Assembly (NCBI RefSeq): GCF_900114705.1 | Contig: NZ_FOTW01000013.1 | Coordinates: forward strand, 1-64,000 | Direction of reading: 5' to 3' | Source: Rugamonas rubra | GTDB taxonomy: Bacteria > Pseudomonadota > Gammaproteobacteria > Burkholderiales > Burkholderiaceae_D | DNA length: 64,000 nucleotides | Part shown: piece by piece, positions 23,951 to 34,201 of the stretch | Numbering within the stretch: the first letter of the stretch is position 1 | Layout of the letters: each line of letters begins with the position of its first letter | The notes under the pieces: model-generated | The model's database searches: none | What the model saw: the letters and a program-made list of their open reading frames with translations, nothing else | Told to the model about the DNA's origin: nothing | Position numbers and translations under genes: made by a program

Positions 23951-26701
23951 ATGTCCTATCAAGTCCTCGCCCGTAAATACCGCCCCAAGAATTTCGAAAC
24001 GCTCGTCGGCCAGGAGCACGTCGTGCGCGCGCTGACGCACGCCTTGCACAGCGGTCGCCTGCACCACGCCTATTTGTTCACCGGAACACGCGGGGTGGGC
24101 AAGACCACGCTGTCGCGCATCCTGGCCAAATCGCTCAACTGCATCGGCCCGGACGGCAACGGCGGCATCACCGCCACGCCCTGCGGCGTGTGCGAGGCCT
24201 GCACGGCGATCGACGCCGGCCGCTTCGTCGACTATATAGAGATGGACGCGGCGTCCAACCGCGGCGTCGACGAGATGGCGCAGTTGCTGGAACAGGCGGT
24301 GTACGCGCCGTCCAACGCCCGCTTCAAGGTCTATATGATCGATGAGGTGCACATGCTGACCAACCACGCCTTCAACTCGATGCTGAAGACGCTGGAGGAA
24401 CCGCCCGAGCACGTCAAGTTCATCCTGGCGACGACCGACCCGCAAAAGATTCCCGTGACGGTGCTGTCGCGCTGCCTGCAGTTCAACCTGAAGCAGATGC
24501 CGCCCGGCCACATCATCAGCCACCTGGACAATATTCTCGGCCAGGAGGGCATCACCTTCGAACAGCCGGCCTTGCGCCTGCTGGCCCAGGGCGCCCACGG
24601 CTCGATGCGCGACGCGCTGTCGCTGACCGACCAGGCCATCGCCTACGCCGCCGGCGAGGTGACGCTGGACGCGGTGCAGGGCATGCTGGGCGCGCTCGAC
24701 CAGTCCTACCTGGTGCGCCTGCTCGACGCCTTGGCGCAGCAGGACGGCGCCGACCTGCTGGCCGTGGCCGACGAGATGGCCGCCCGCAGCCTGTCCTACA
24801 ACGGCGCGCTGCAGGACCTGGGCACCTTGCTGCACCGCATCGCGCTGGCGCAGACCGTGCCGGCCGCGCTGCCGGCCGACCTGCCGGAATACGCCGACAT
24901 CGTCCGTCTGGCCGCCGCCTTCGACGCCGAGGAAGTGCAACTGTATTACCAGATCGCCGTGCACGGCCGCAACGAGCTGGGCCTGGCGCCCGACGAGTAC
25001 GCCGGCTTCACCATGACGCTGCTGCGCATGCTGGCCTTTCGGCCCGGCGTAGGCGGCGCCGAGGGTGTGCCGGCCGCCGCGCCGATGGCGGCCCGTCCGG
25101 CCGCCGCCGCCGCGCGCGCCGCCGCCATGCCGGCGGCCCGCGCCGCCAGCCATGTGGCCGCCAGCCACGCCACCGTGGTGCCGCCGGCCGTGGTGGCCGG
25201 CGCTGCCGCCGCCATGGCGCGCGCCGACGCGCCGGCATCGCGGCCGGTCACAGCGCCAATTGCCCATACCGCCGCCGCGCCGGCAGCGGCCAGCGCGCCG
25301 CAGTACGCCGCGCCGGCCCAGTCGGTCCAGCCATCCCAGCCGGCCGGACCGGTCAGCACGGCCCGCGCCGCCATCAACGCCGCGCTGGAAGCGGCGCGGG
25401 CGGCGTCGAAGGTCGGCGGCAGCAGGCCGTCGCCGGCGGCTGGTGCGACTGGCGCGACGAGCGCGCCGCCGGCACCGTCCGCGGCGCAGTCCGTGCCGGC
25501 AGCATCGTCCGCAGCGCAGTCGGCGTCGCCGGGATCGCCCGCAGGGGCGGGCGGCACCGGCATGCCTGGCGCCGCGTCGGCTCCGGCCGCGTCCGCCGCC
25601 CCCGCCGCGCTGGCGCCGCGCCCGGCCATGCCGTCGGCCCCGGCCGCGCCGCGCGGTCCGGCACCGTGGGAGGACAGCCCGCCGCCGTCGACCGCGCTGG
25701 GCGAATCGAACACCGCCGTGCTGGAGGCGCCGGCGCGCCAGACCATGCAGCAGGCCGCGCCGATGGCGCAGCAGCCGCAACTGGCGCAACAGGCGCAGGC
25801 CGCCCAGCGGCCGCAGCAGCAGGGCGCGCAGCAGATGCCGCCGCCGGGCGCACACCAGATGCAACAGGGCGCGCAGCAGACCCAGCAAGCCCCGCAGCAC
25901 GTTCCGCAGCACGTTCCGCAGCACGTTCCGCAGCAGGCGCAGCAGCAGATGCCGCCGCAGCAGGCCGCGCGCACGATGCCGCAGCAGTCGGGCTACCAGC
26001 CCGCGCAGCAAGCCCAGCCGGCCCGCCCGCCGGCGCCGGCCGCCGACGAGGATGAGCTACCACCCTGGGTCACCGAATTCTCCGACGACACGGCCATCGC
26101 CCAAGCGGCGCCGGCCTCGTCCTCGTTCGCGTCTGCATCGTCTGCAGCGTCGTCCGCGTCCGCGTCGGCAGCGCCGTCGGCCTACGCCGGCGACAACGCG
26201 CCGGCCTTCGCGCCGGTGCCGCGCGCCGCGCCCGCGCCGCTGCACGCGCCGCACGCCTACGTCATCACCCCGGTGCCCGAGCTGGACTGGGACGGCAACT
26301 GGCCGGCCGTGGCGGCCGCCCTGCCGCTGCGCGGCGTGGCGCAGCAACTGGCGATGCAGGCCGAGCTGCTCAGCTGCACTTTCGACGGCAACACCGTGGT
26401 GTTCGCCCTGCGCGTGCCGATCGAAACCTGGCGCACGCCGGGCAACGTCGACAAGCTCACCGCCGCCCTGTGCGAACGCTTCGGCCGCACGGTGCGGGTG
26501 GAGACCGAGCTGGGCGCAGTCTGGTACACGGCCAGCGCCGAGGCCCAGGCGCACCGCGCCGCCTGCCAGCGCGCCGCCGAGGACACCATCGCCGGCGACC
26601 CCTTTGTCAACAGTATGATCCGCGAGTTCGGCGCCTTCGTGGTGCCCGGCTCCATCGTGCCGCCGCCGGCCGCTTTGGCCGCCTCGGCCACGCTGCATTG
26701 A
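23951..26701 (+). CDS. dnaX: DNA polymerase III subunit gamma/tau
   Basis: Encodes 916 aa, longer than the E. coli 643. The AAA+ clamp-loader module has Walker A GTRGVGKT (K51) and zinc cysteines C64, C78, C81 and C84. Walker B/sensor elements VYMIDEVHML and ILATTDPQKIPVTVLSRC follow. A very long Ala/Pro/Gln-rich linker (about 375-750), with three 12-bp repeats at 25895, leads to a C-terminal tau-type domain (PVPELDWDGNWPAVAAALPLRGVAQQLAMQAEL) that contacts the polymerase. No slippery A-tract for a gamma frameshift was seen. First of dnaX-ybaB-recR, a conserved replication-repair operon. Confidence 0.95.
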   Translation: MSYQVLARKYRPKNFETLVGQEHVVRALTHALHSGRLHHAYLFTGTRGVGKTTLSRILAKSLNCIGPDGNGGITATPCGVCEACTAIDAGRFVDYIEMDAASNRGVDEMAQLLEQAVYAPSNARFKVYMIDEVHMLTNHAFNSMLKTLEEPPEHVKFILATTDPQKIPVTVLSRCLQFNLKQMPPGHIISHLDNILGQEGITFEQPALRLLAQGAHGSMRDALSLTDQAIAYAAGEVTLDAVQGMLGALDQSYLVRLLDALAQQDGADLLAVADEMAARSLSYNGALQDLGTLLHRIALAQTVPAALPADLPEYADIVRLAAAFDAEEVQLYYQIAVHGRNELGLAPDEYAGFTMTLLRMLAFRPGVGGAEGVPAAAPMAARPAAAAARAAAMPAARAASHVAASHATVVPPAVVAGAAAAMARADAPASRPVTAPIAHTAAAPAAASAPQYAAPAQSVQPSQPAGPVSTARAAINAALEAARAASKVGGSRPSPAAGATGATSAPPAPSAAQSVPAASSAAQSASPGSPAGAGGTGMPGAASAPAASAAPAALAPRPAMPSAPAAPRGPAPWEDSPPPSTALGESNTAVLEAPARQTMQQAAPMAQQPQLAQQAQAAQRPQQQGAQQMPPPGAHQMQQGAQQTQQAPQHVPQHVPQHVPQQAQQQMPPQQAARTMPQQSGYQPAQQAQPARPPAPAADEDELPPWVTEFSDDTAIAQAAPASSSFASASSAASSASASAAPSAYAGDNAPAFAPVPRAAPAPLHAPHAYVITPVPELDWDGNWPAVAAALPLRGVAQQLAMQAELLSCTFDGNTVVFALRVPIETWRTPGNVDKLTAALCERFGRTVRVETELGAVWYTASAEAQAHRAACQRAAEDTIAGDPFVNSMIREFGAFVVPGSIVPPPAALAASATLH
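25895..25930 (+). repeat. three tandem 12-bp repeats within dnaX
   Basis: CAGCACGTTCCG occurs three times in a row (25895, 25907, 25919), encoding a repeated QHVP tetrapeptide in the dnaX linker. The unit is in frame, so copy-number change would only lengthen or shorten the linker. Confidence 0.95.
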
Positions 26702-26742
26702 ACTAAACTATTTTTACCAATCCACTTACGGAGCAACCCATC

Positions 26743-27069
26743 ATGATGAAGAACCAACTGGCCGGCTTGATGAAACAAGCGCAAGCAATGCAGGACAACA
26801 TGAAAAAGGCGCAGGACCAACTGGCGCTGATCGACGTCGAAGGCCAGTCCGGCGCCGGCCTGGTCAAGGTGGTGATGAGCTGCAAGAACGACGTCAAGCG
26901 TGTCTCGATCGACCCGTCGCTGCTGGCCGACGACAAGGACATGCTGGAAGACCTGGTGGCGGCCGCCTTCAACGACGCCGTGCGCAAGGCCGAGGCGACC
27001 TCCGCCGAGAAACTGGGCGGCTTGACCTCCGGCATGAACCTGCCGGCCGGCTTCAAGATGCCGTTCTGA
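26743..27069 (+). CDS. ybaB: nucleoid-associated protein YbaB/EbfC
   Basis: Encodes 108 aa, begins [24 protein letters not shown] and ends [17 protein letters not shown], the standard family ends. It is a small DNA-binding homodimer found between dnaX and recR in most bacteria. GGAG lies about 10 bases before the ATG. Spacing to recR is 38 bp. Confidence 0.97.
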   Translation: MMKNQLAGLMKQAQAMQDNMKKAQDQLALIDVEGQSGAGLVKVVMSCKNDVKRVSIDPSLLADDKDMLEDLVAAAFNDAVRKAEATSAEKLGGLTSGMNLPAGFKMPF

Positions 27070-27107
27070 GCGACGCCGTCCACCGCAGCGCGCACCCGGC
27101 CTGATCC

Positions 27108-27698
27108 GTGTCCAAATCGCTCGAGTTCCTCACCGAGGCGCTGCGCCGGCTGCCCGGCGTCGGCCCCAAGTCGGCCCAGCGCATGGCCTTCCACCTGCTG
27201 CAGCACGACCGCGAGGGCGCGGCGATGCTGTCGCGCGCGCTGGGCCAGGCGGTCGAGGCGGTGCAGCACTGCGTGCTGTGCAACACCTTCACCGAGGAGG
27301 AGGTGTGCGACACCTGCAACGACGAGCGGCGCGACCGCCGCCTGTTGTGCGTGGTGGAGACGCCGGCCGACCAGTTGATGATCGAGCAGACCCTGACCTA
27401 CAAGGGCCTGTACTTCGTGCTGATGGGGCGGCTGTCGCCGCTCGACGGCATCGGCCCGAAGGACATCCACCTGGAGAAGCTGGTGGCGCGTGCCAACGAC
27501 GGCGTGGTCGGCGAGGTCGTGCTGGCCACCAACTTCACCAACGAGGGCGAGGCCACCGCGCACTACATCAGCGAGATGCTCAAGGCGCGCGGCCTGCGCG
27601 TCAGCCGGCTGGCGCGCGGCGTGCCGGTCGGTGGCGAGCTCGAGTATGTCGACGCCGGCACCATCGCCCGCGCCATGCTCGACCGCCGCGCCACCTGA
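27108..27698 (+). CDS. recR: recombination protein RecR
   Basis: Encodes 196 aa from a GTG at 27108. Helix-hairpin-helix [17 protein letters not shown] is followed by a zinc finger C55, C58, C67, C70 ([16 protein letters not shown]). The Toprim domain has [14 protein letters not shown] and a C-terminal Walker-B-like end. RecR works with RecO and RecF to load RecA at gaps. Last gene of the dnaX operon. Confidence 0.97.
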   Translation: MSKSLEFLTEALRRLPGVGPKSAQRMAFHLLQHDREGAAMLSRALGQAVEAVQHCVLCNTFTEEEVCDTCNDERRDRRLLCVVETPADQLMIEQTLTYKGLYFVLMGRLSPLDGIGPKDIHLEKLVARANDGVVGEVVLATNFTNEGEATAHYISEMLKARGLRVSRLARGVPVGGELEYVDAGTIARAMLDRRAT

Positions 27699-27722
27699 GG
27701 CGGCGCCTTGGATTGCGGCCTT

Positions 27723-27748
27723 AGGGTCAGACCCTAGGGTCTGACCCT
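27723..27748. repeat. 26-bp perfect GGGTCAGACCC-family palindrome
   Basis: Identical in sequence to the palindrome at 22713-22738. It begins 25 bp after the recR stop and could form a strong hairpin in the transcript. Confidence 0.95.
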
Positions 27749-27812
27749 CGATCGGCCCGCTGGTTTGTCGACGCCTCCACCATCCTCGACACCACCTTTT
27801 TAGGCTGCTGAC

Positions 27813-29030
27813 ATGACGCAATCCGCTTCCCCCGGCCCGCTGGCCGGCATCAAGGTCCTGGAGCTGGGCACACTGATCGCCGGGCCGTTCTGCGCCCGCA
27901 TGCTGGCCGAGTTCGGCGCCGAGGTGATCAAGATCGAGACCCCCGGCAGCGGCGACCCGATCCGCCAGTGGCGCGTGCTGAAGGACGGCACCTCGCTGTG
28001 GTGGTCGGTGCAGGCGCGCAACAAGAAGAGCCTGACGCTGAACCTGAAGGACGCGCGCGGCCGCGCCATCGCCCGCCAGCTGGCGCTGGAGGCCGACATC
28101 ATCATCGAGAACTACCGCCCCGGCGTGCTGGAGAAGTGGGAGCTGGGCTATGCGCAATTGCAGGCCGTCAAGCCGGCGACCATCATGGTGCGCCTGTCCG
28201 GCTTCGGCCAGACCGGGCCGATGAGGGACCTGCCCGGCTTCGGCGCCATCGGCGAGTCGATGGGCGGGCTGCGCTACGTGTCCGGCCACGCCGACCGGCC
28301 GCCGGTGCGGGTCGGCGTGTCGATCGGCGACTCGGTGGCGGCGCTGCACGGGGTGATCGGCGCGATGATGGCGCTGCGCCACCGCGACGCCACCGGCGGG
28401 CGCGAGCACGGCCAGGGGCAGATGGTCGACGTCGCCCTGTACGAGTCGGTGTTCAACCTGATGGAGTCGCTGGTGCCCGAGTTCGACCACGCCGGCGTGG
28501 TGCGCGAGCGCACCGGCGGCGCCTTGCCCGGCATCGTGCCGTCCAACACCTACACCACCGCCGACGGCGAGAACATCGTCATCGCCGGCAACGGCGACGC
28601 CATCTTCAAGCGCCTGATGCTGGCCATCGGCCGCATCGACCTGGCCGGCGACCCCGGCCTGGCGCGCAACGACGGCCGCGTGCCGCGCACCGAGGAGATC
28701 GACGCCGCCATCCAGGCCTGGTGCGACGGCCGGGACATAGCCGCCGCGCTGACCGTGCTGAAGGCGGCCGACGTGCCGGCCGGCAAAATCTACTCGGTGC
28801 GCGACATGATGACGGACCCGCAGTTCCTCGCCCGCGACATGTTCGAGCAGCACCATTTCCCGGACGGCACGCCGGTCAAGCTGCCGGCCATCTCGCCCAA
28901 GCTGTCGGCCACGCCGGGCCGTACGCAATGGATGGGGCCGACCCTGGGCCAGCACAACGACGAGGTGCTGGCCGCGCTGGGCTACAGCGCCGCGCAGATC
29001 GCCGAGCTGAGGGACGGCGGGGTGGTGTAG
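27813..29030 (+). CDS. CaiB/BaiF-family CoA-transferase
   Basis: Encodes 405 aa, usual length for class III CoA-transferases. It begins with LAGIKVLELGTLIAGPFCARMLAEFGAEVIKIE and has RQWRVLKDGTSLWWSVQARNKKSLTLNL, with the catalytic Asp expected in the GQGQMVDVALYESV region. Such enzymes move CoA between acyl-CoA and a carboxylic acid. The substrate cannot be named. The gene stands alone between two palindromic repeats. Confidence 0.92.
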   Translation: MTQSASPGPLAGIKVLELGTLIAGPFCARMLAEFGAEVIKIETPGSGDPIRQWRVLKDGTSLWWSVQARNKKSLTLNLKDARGRAIARQLALEADIIIENYRPGVLEKWELGYAQLQAVKPATIMVRLSGFGQTGPMRDLPGFGAIGESMGGLRYVSGHADRPPVRVGVSIGDSVAALHGVIGAMMALRHRDATGGREHGQGQMVDVALYESVFNLMESLVPEFDHAGVVRERTGGALPGIVPSNTYTTADGENIVIAGNGDAIFKRLMLAIGRIDLAGDPGLARNDGRVPRTEEIDAAIQAWCDGRDIAAALTVLKAADVPAGKIYSVRDMMTDPQFLARDMFEQHHFPDGTPVKLPAISPKLSATPGRTQWMGPTLGQHNDEVLAALGYSAAQIAELRDGGVV

Positions 29031-29061
29031 CGGGGTGTCGGCGGATTGCACCCCGCACCCC

Positions 29062-29088
29062 AGGGTCAGACCCTGAGGGTCTGACCCT
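29062..29088. repeat. 27-bp GGGTCAGACCC-family palindrome
   Basis: AGGGTCAGACCCT and its reverse complement separated by one G. It lies between the convergent CoA-transferase and GGDEF/EAL genes, where it may act as a terminator-like hairpin. Confidence 0.93.
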
Positions 29089-29121
29089 TCGGCCGCTGCG
29101 GCGTCATGCCGGCGGCGTTGT

Positions 29122-31260
29122 TCAGGCCGAGCCGGCATGCGGCAGCAGCGCGTAGCCGTTCTGGCCGGGCGGGGCGTGCTGGTTGCCGAGCATCTGGGTG
29201 ATCGCCTCGTGCGGCAGCGGGTGGCCCAGGTAGTAGCCCTGCGCCACGTCGCAGCCGAACTGTTCCAGCATGACCAGCTGCTCCTCCGTTTCCACGCCCT
29301 CGGCCACCACCACCATCTTCAGGCCGTGCGCCATGGCGATGATGGCGCGTGTGATGGCGGCGTTCTCCGAGTCCTGCGGCAGGCCGCTGATGAAGCTCTT
29401 GTCGATCTTCAGCGCGCGCACGTCGAAGCGCTTCAGGTAGTTCATCGACGAGTAGCCGGTGCCGAAGTCGTCGATCGACAGGTAGACGCCGATGGCGCGC
29501 AACTGCTCGAGCGTGACCATGGTGGCGCGGGCGTCGTCCATCAGCGTGCCCTCGGTCAGCTCGAGTTCGAGCAGGGCGGCGGCCAGGCCGGTGTCGTGCA
29601 GCGCCGAGACCACGATCTGGGTCAGGTTCTCGTCCTTGAACTGCTTGGCCGACAGGTTGACCGCCATGCGCACCGGGCGGCGGCCGTCGGCCTGCCAGGC
29701 GCGCGCCTGGGCGCAGGCGGTGCGCAGCACCCATTCGCCGATCGGCACGATCAGGCCGGTCTCCTCGGCCAGCGGGATGAATTCGGTGGGCGAGATGATG
29801 CCGCGCTCCGGGTGGCGCCAGCGCACCAGCGCCTCGACGCCGACGATCTGGCTGCTGGCGACGTCGATCTGCGGCTGGTACAGCAGGTACAGCTCGGCGT
29901 TCTGCAGGGCCTTGCGCAGGCCCACCTCGAGCTTGACGTGGCTCATGATCTGCATGGTCAGCGAGGAGCTGTACAGCTTGGCGTTGTTCTTGCCGCAGTT
30001 CTTGGCGTGGTACATCGCCGTGTCGGCGTACTTGAGCAGCGAGTTGCAGTCCTCGCCGTCCTCCGGGTACAGCGAGATGCCGATGCTGGCGGTGACGAAG
30101 ATCTCGTGGGCGTCGATCAGGAAGGGCCGCCGCATCGCCTCCTTGACGCGGTGCGCCACGTTGAGCGCGTGCTCGACCCGCTCCAGGTCGGGGATCAGGA
30201 TGGTGAACTCGTCGCCGCCCAGGCGCGCCAGGTTGTTGTTGTGGTAGTGCTCGGCGCGGGTCACCAGGTCGCTGGGGCGGATGGTCTCGCGCAGCCGGTC
30301 CGAGACCACCTTGAGCAGGTGGTCGCCGACGTTGTGGCCGAGCGTGTCGTTGATGCGCTTGAACGAGTCGAGGTCCATGAACAGCACGGCGAACTTCTTG
30401 TTGCCGTTGCGCGAGCGCAGCAGCTCGCCCTCCAGCGTCTCGAGGAAGGCCTGGCGGTTGGGGATGCCGGTCAGGCTGTCGCAGTAGGCCAGGCGGCGGA
30501 TCTGCTCCTCGGTGCGCTTGCGCTCGCTGATGTCGCGCACCAGGCCGAGCACCTCGTCGCTGCCGGTGGTGACCAGGCGCGCCTCGAAGTGCTGCACGCT
30601 GCCGTGGCGCACCAGCTCGTAGTCGACCGAGCGGATGTGCTGGGTGGCCAGCACCGTCTGGGCCTGCTCGAGCAGGCGCTCGGCGATGTCCTTGGGCAGC
30701 ACCTCGCTGACGTGGCGGCCGACGCAGTGCTCGACCGAGAACACGGCGCCGTGGTCGTGGCCCTGCTCGTAGTCGAGGTAGTAGCCGTCCTGGTTGAGGC
30801 GGAAGAAGGTGTCGGGGATGGCCGCCAGCACGGCGCGGTTGTGGGCGTCGGCGATGCGCAGGCGGGCGATGGCGTCGGAGGCGCGCAGCACGTACAGCAC
30901 GCGGTGGCCGAGGATGGGCCAGTTGATCGGCTTGGAGACGAAGTCGGTGGCGCCGACCTCGTAGGCGTGGGTGACCGACTCGAGCTCGTCGCCGCCGGTG
31001 ACCATGACGATGGGCACGGTGGCGTTGCTCTCCTGGCGGCGGATCTCGGCGCAGACCTGGAAGCCGTCCAGGCCGGGCATTTCGACGTCGAGCAGCACCA
31101 GGTCGGGCGCCATGCTGTGGTAGTAGGCCAGCGCCTGTTTGCCGTCCTCGGCCTCGATGACGTCGAGGCCGACCTGGCCTAGCATTTCCAGCATCAGCAT
31201 GCGCATCACCGGGTCGTCGTCGGCGACCAGGACCAGGCCGCGTTTGGGGGAGGGTGCCAT
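29122..31260 (-). CDS. REC-PAS-GGDEF-EAL cyclic-di-GMP response regulator
   Basis: Encodes 712 aa. The receiver domain (about 8-125) has phosphoacceptor D58 in [14 protein letters not shown]-like sensor (about 140-250), a GGDEF domain with intact GGDEF (348-352) and an EAL domain (about 430-690) follow. EAL catalytic residues are in place: [30 protein letters not shown] in KIDKSF, VAEGVE. An 11-residue insert (around [11 protein letters not shown]) separates the RPSD I-site (328-331) from the GGDEF loop. It lies 1 bp downstream of the hybrid kinase, which is its likely phosphodonor. Confidence 0.93.
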   Translation of the reverse strand: MAPSPKRGLVLVADDDPVMRMLMLEMLGQVGLDVIEAEDGKQALAYYHSMAPDLVLLDVEMPGLDGFQVCAEIRRQESNATVPIVMVTGGDELESVTHAYEVGATDFVSKPINWPILGHRVLYVLRASDAIARLRIADAHNRAVLAAIPDTFFRLNQDGYYLDYEQGHDHGAVFSVEHCVGRHVSEVLPKDIAERLLEQAQTVLATQHIRSVDYELVRHGSVQHFEARLVTTGSDEVLGLVRDISERKRTEEQIRRLAYCDSLTGIPNRQAFLETLEGELLRSRNGNKKFAVLFMDLDSFKRINDTLGHNVGDHLLKVVSDRLRETIRPSDLVTRAEHYHNNNLARLGGDEFTILIPDLERVEHALNVAHRVKEAMRRPFLIDAHEIFVTASIGISLYPEDGEDCNSLLKYADTAMYHAKNCGKNNAKLYSSSLTMQIMSHVKLEVGLRKALQNAELYLLYQPQIDVASSQIVGVEALVRWRHPERGIISPTEFIPLAEETGLIVPIGEWVLRTACAQARAWQADGRRPVRMAVNLSAKQFKDENLTQIVVSALHDTGLAAALLELELTEGTLMDDARATMVTLEQLRAIGVYLSIDDFGTGYSSMNYLKRFDVRALKIDKSFISGLPQDSENAAITRAIIAMAHGLKMVVVAEGVETEEQLVMLEQFGCDVAQGYYLGHPLPHEAITQMLGNQHAPPGQNGYALLPHAGSA

Positions 31261-31261
31261 C

Positions 31262-34198
31262 TCAAGTTTCCTTTTCTAAAATCGCGCTGAGCGCCTGGCG
31301 CACGGCCTGGAATTCCCGTTCCATCTGCTCGAGCAGGGCGGCGCCGCCGTCGGTGCGGTCGTCGCGGCCGAGCTGTTCGAGCTCCTTGCACAGCTGGGCC
31401 AGGTGTTCGGCGCCGACGTTGGCGCTGCTCGACTTGAGGCTGTGCGCGGCCTTGCGCAGCGGGCCGGGCTGGCCGCCGTCGACGGCCAGGCGCAGCGCCT
31501 GGAAGTGGCTGGGCGTGTCGTCGACGAAGGCGTGCAGGACGCGCTCGAGCAGGGCGTCGCCGTGCGCGGCGCTGAGGGCGCGGATGTTCTTCAGCGCCTG
31601 TTGGTTGATGATGTCGCGCGCGGCCGGCTGGACCGGCGGCGGTGGCGCGGGGGGCGGCGCGGCGGCCGCGCCGCCGGCCGATGGCGGGGCCGCATGCCTG
31701 GCCGCCGCCGTGGCCGAGGCCGCCGCCGTGGTCTGCGCCGCCGCCACCACGGCGGCCGCCGTCGGCGCCGGCGCCGGCGGCTCCTCGTCGAGCTGCAGCG
31801 TGGCGGCGCGCGGCAGGGCGATCCAGCGCGCGATGGTCTGGCCCAGCGCCTGCTGGGTGAAGGGCTTGCTCAAATAGTCGTCCATGCCGGCGGCCAGGCA
31901 GGACTCGCGGTCGCCCTGCAGCGCGTTGGCGGTGATGGCGATGATCGGCAGCACGCGGGCGCGGCCGCTCTGCTGCTCGTAGCGGCGGATCTCGGCGGTG
32001 GCGGCGAAGCCGTCCATGACCGGCATCTGGCAGTCCATCAGCACCAGGTCGAAGTCGTCGGCGCACACCGAGTGCAGCGCCTCCTCGCCGTTGCAGGCGC
32101 GGCTGACCTCCAGCCCCAGGCCCTCGAGCATGGCGCTGGCCACCTCGACGTTGACCGGGTTGTCCTCGGCCAGCAGCACCTTGCGCCGCTTGCGCGCGCG
32201 CACCGGCCGGGCCAGGTGCGGCGGCGCGTTGCGCGCGCCCTCGCTGGCGCGCAGCGGGGTGACGATGCAGTCGTACAGGTCGCACTCGCGCGGCGGCTTG
32301 ATCAGCTGGAAGGCGACGCCGGCCTCGCGCCGCTGCACCGTGTCGGCGGCGTCGCGCTCGCTGCTGAGCAGCAGCAGGCGCACCGCCGCGATGGCGGCGT
32401 CGGCCTTGATCGAGGCGGCCAGCGCCAGGCCGCTGGTGCGCGCCAGGTCCATGTCGAGCAGGGCCACGTCGTAGGGGCGGCCGGCGGCGGCGGCGGCCTG
32501 CAGCTGGGCCACGGCGTCGTTGCCGCCGGCGCTGTTGGCGCTGATCTGCCAGCGCGCCAGTTGCCGCTCCAGCAGGACGCGGCTGTCCGCATGTTCATCG
32601 ACGATCAAAGCGCGTAGCCCCTGGGTAGTCTTGCAATTGAACAAAGGATCGTCGGCATCGACGCGACGCTTATCGAAATTTACGACAAACCAAAAGACCG
32701 ACCCTTGCGGTAGAGCATTGTCGACGCCGATTTTCCCGCCCATCAACTCGACCAGTTGTTTCGAGATCGCCAGGCCCAGGCCGGTGCCGCCGTGCTTGCG
32801 GGTGGTCGAGCCGTCGGCCTGCGAGAACGAGTCGAAGATGCGCGCCCGCGCCTCGGCCGAGACGCCGATGCCGGTGTCGTGCACCTCGAAGCGCAGGCCG
32901 ACGGCCTGGGCGTCCTCGTCGACCACGCCGACCTTGACGACGATGCGGCCGCGGTCGGTGAACTTGATGGCGTTGCCGAGCAGGTTGACGATGATCTGGC
33001 GCAGCCGGTTGGGGTCGCCGCAGATGGCCACCGGGATGTCGTTGGCGATGGCGAACTCGAGCTCGATGCCCTTGGCCTGGGCCTGCGGCAGGAAGACGCT
33101 GTCGACGTCGTCGAGCAGCTCGCGGAAGTTGAAGTGGATGTACTCGACGGTGAGCTTGCCGGCCTCGATCTTGGAGAAGTCGAGGATGTCGTTGATGATC
33201 ACCAGCAGGTGCTCGCCGGAGCGCTTGACCATGCCGGTGTAGCGGCGCTGTTGCTCGCTCAGCGGCGTGGCCAGCAGCAGCTCGGTCATGCCCAGCACGC
33301 CGTTCATCGGCGTGCGGATCTCGTGGCTCATGGTGGCCAGGAAGGCGCTCTTGGCCTGGCTGGCCGCCTCGGCGGCGTTCTTGGCCTTCTCCAGCTGCTC
33401 GGTGCGCACGCCGACCTGGCGCTCGAGCTGGTCGCGGTACTGCGCCAGCTTGAGGTCGCGCCCCTCGATCTGCGCCAGCATGTCGTTGAAGCTGTCGATC
33501 AGCGAGCCGAGCTCGTCGCTGCGCTGGTGCGCCACGCGCAGGGTGTAGCTCTGGCTGCTCGAGACCTGCTGGGCGGCGCCGATCAACTTGCTGATCGGCT
33601 CGGCGATGCTGCCCTTGAAGCGGGCCGCCATCAGCAGCGCGATGACGAAGGAGACCGCCGTGGCGGCGCCGGCCGCGGCCAGGTTGCGCAGCACGGCCAG
33701 CCACATCTGGGTCTGCTCGCCCTCGATCATCACCGCGCCGATCAGTTCGCCGTTGTTGCGGATGGCGCGGTACAGGCGCATGCCGGGCGTCCACAGCGCG
33801 CCGCTGCGCTCGGCCAGCTCGGCGCCGCCCAGGTCGGCCAGGCGCAGCGCGCTGAGGTCGCCCACGGCGGCGGCGTCGGCCTCGCGGCCGGGCGCGCTGT
33901 AGCGGGCGAACAAGCTGCCGTCGCGGTCGAACAGCGCGGCCTGGACGATGTCGTCCTTGACGCTGAGCGCGGCCAGGGTCTGCTCGGCCTGCTTGCGGTC
34001 GGCGAACAGCAGGGCCGTCACGCTGTTGATGCCGATCACCCCGGCCAGCGAGGAGAGCTGCTTGCGCTCGTCGCTGGTGTGGCTGAGCACGGTGGTGGCG
34101 GCGAAGGCGAGGAACACCAGCAGCAGCGCGCTGCCGGTCGACAACACCGAGATGATGGTCAGCTTCTTGCTCAGGCCGGAACGGGCGAAGTCGAACAC
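31262..34198 (-). CDS. CHASE8-HAMP hybrid histidine kinase with two receivers and HPt
   Basis: Encodes 978 aa. TM1 (about 14-36) is followed by a periplasmic CHASE8-like domain (about 40-160: [28 protein letters not shown]), TM2 (about 172-192) and HAMP. HisKA has H292 in [10 protein letters not shown], and the ATPase domain ends [18 protein letters not shown] first receiver has ALLDMDL; a second is canonical ([26 protein letters not shown]). A C-terminal HPt has [17 protein letters not shown] multistep phosphorelay is therefore expected. The sensor region matches that of YfiN-type diguanylate cyclases, and a YfiR-like gene lies 3 bp upstream. Confidence 0.93.
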   Translation of the reverse strand: MFDFARSGLSKKLTIISVLSTGSALLLVFLAFAATTVLSHTSDERKQLSSLAGVIGINSVTALLFADRKQAEQTLAALSVKDDIVQAALFDRDGSLFARYSAPGREADAAAVGDLSALRLADLGGAELAERSGALWTPGMRLYRAIRNNGELIGAVMIEGEQTQMWLAVLRNLAAAGAATAVSFVIALLMAARFKGSIAEPISKLIGAAQQVSSSQSYTLRVAHQRSDELGSLIDSFNDMLAQIEGRDLKLAQYRDQLERQVGVRTEQLEKAKNAAEAASQAKSAFLATMSHEIRTPMNGVLGMTELLLATPLSEQQRRYTGMVKRSGEHLLVIINDILDFSKIEAGKLTVEYIHFNFRELLDDVDSVFLPQAQAKGIELEFAIANDIPVAICGDPNRLRQIIVNLLGNAIKFTDRGRIVVKVGVVDEDAQAVGLRFEVHDTGIGVSAEARARIFDSFSQADGSTTRKHGGTGLGLAISKQLVELMGGKIGVDNALPQGSVFWFVVNFDKRRVDADDPLFNCKTTQGLRALIVDEHADSRVLLERQLARWQISANSAGGNDAVAQLQAAAAAGRPYDVALLDMDLARTSGLALAASIKADAAIAAVRLLLLSSERDAADTVQRREAGVAFQLIKPPRECDLYDCIVTPLRASEGARNAPPHLARPVRARKRRKVLLAEDNPVNVEVASAMLEGLGLEVSRACNGEEALHSVCADDFDLVLMDCQMPVMDGFAATAEIRRYEQQSGRARVLPIIAITANALQGDRESCLAAGMDDYLSKPFTQQALGQTIARWIALPRAATLQLDEEPPAPAPTAAAVVAAAQTTAAASATAAARHAAPPSAGGAAAAPPPAPPPPVQPAARDIINQQALKNIRALSAAHGDALLERVLHAFVDDTPSHFQALRLAVDGGQPGPLRKAAHSLKSSSANVGAEHLAQLCKELEQLGRDDRTDGGAALLEQMEREFQAVRQALSAILEKET

Positions 34199-34201
34199 GG
34201 C

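Noticed and set aside
23951..26701. Programmed frameshift producing gamma in dnaX
   Set aside because: No A-AAA-AAG-like slippery heptamer was seen in the expected region.
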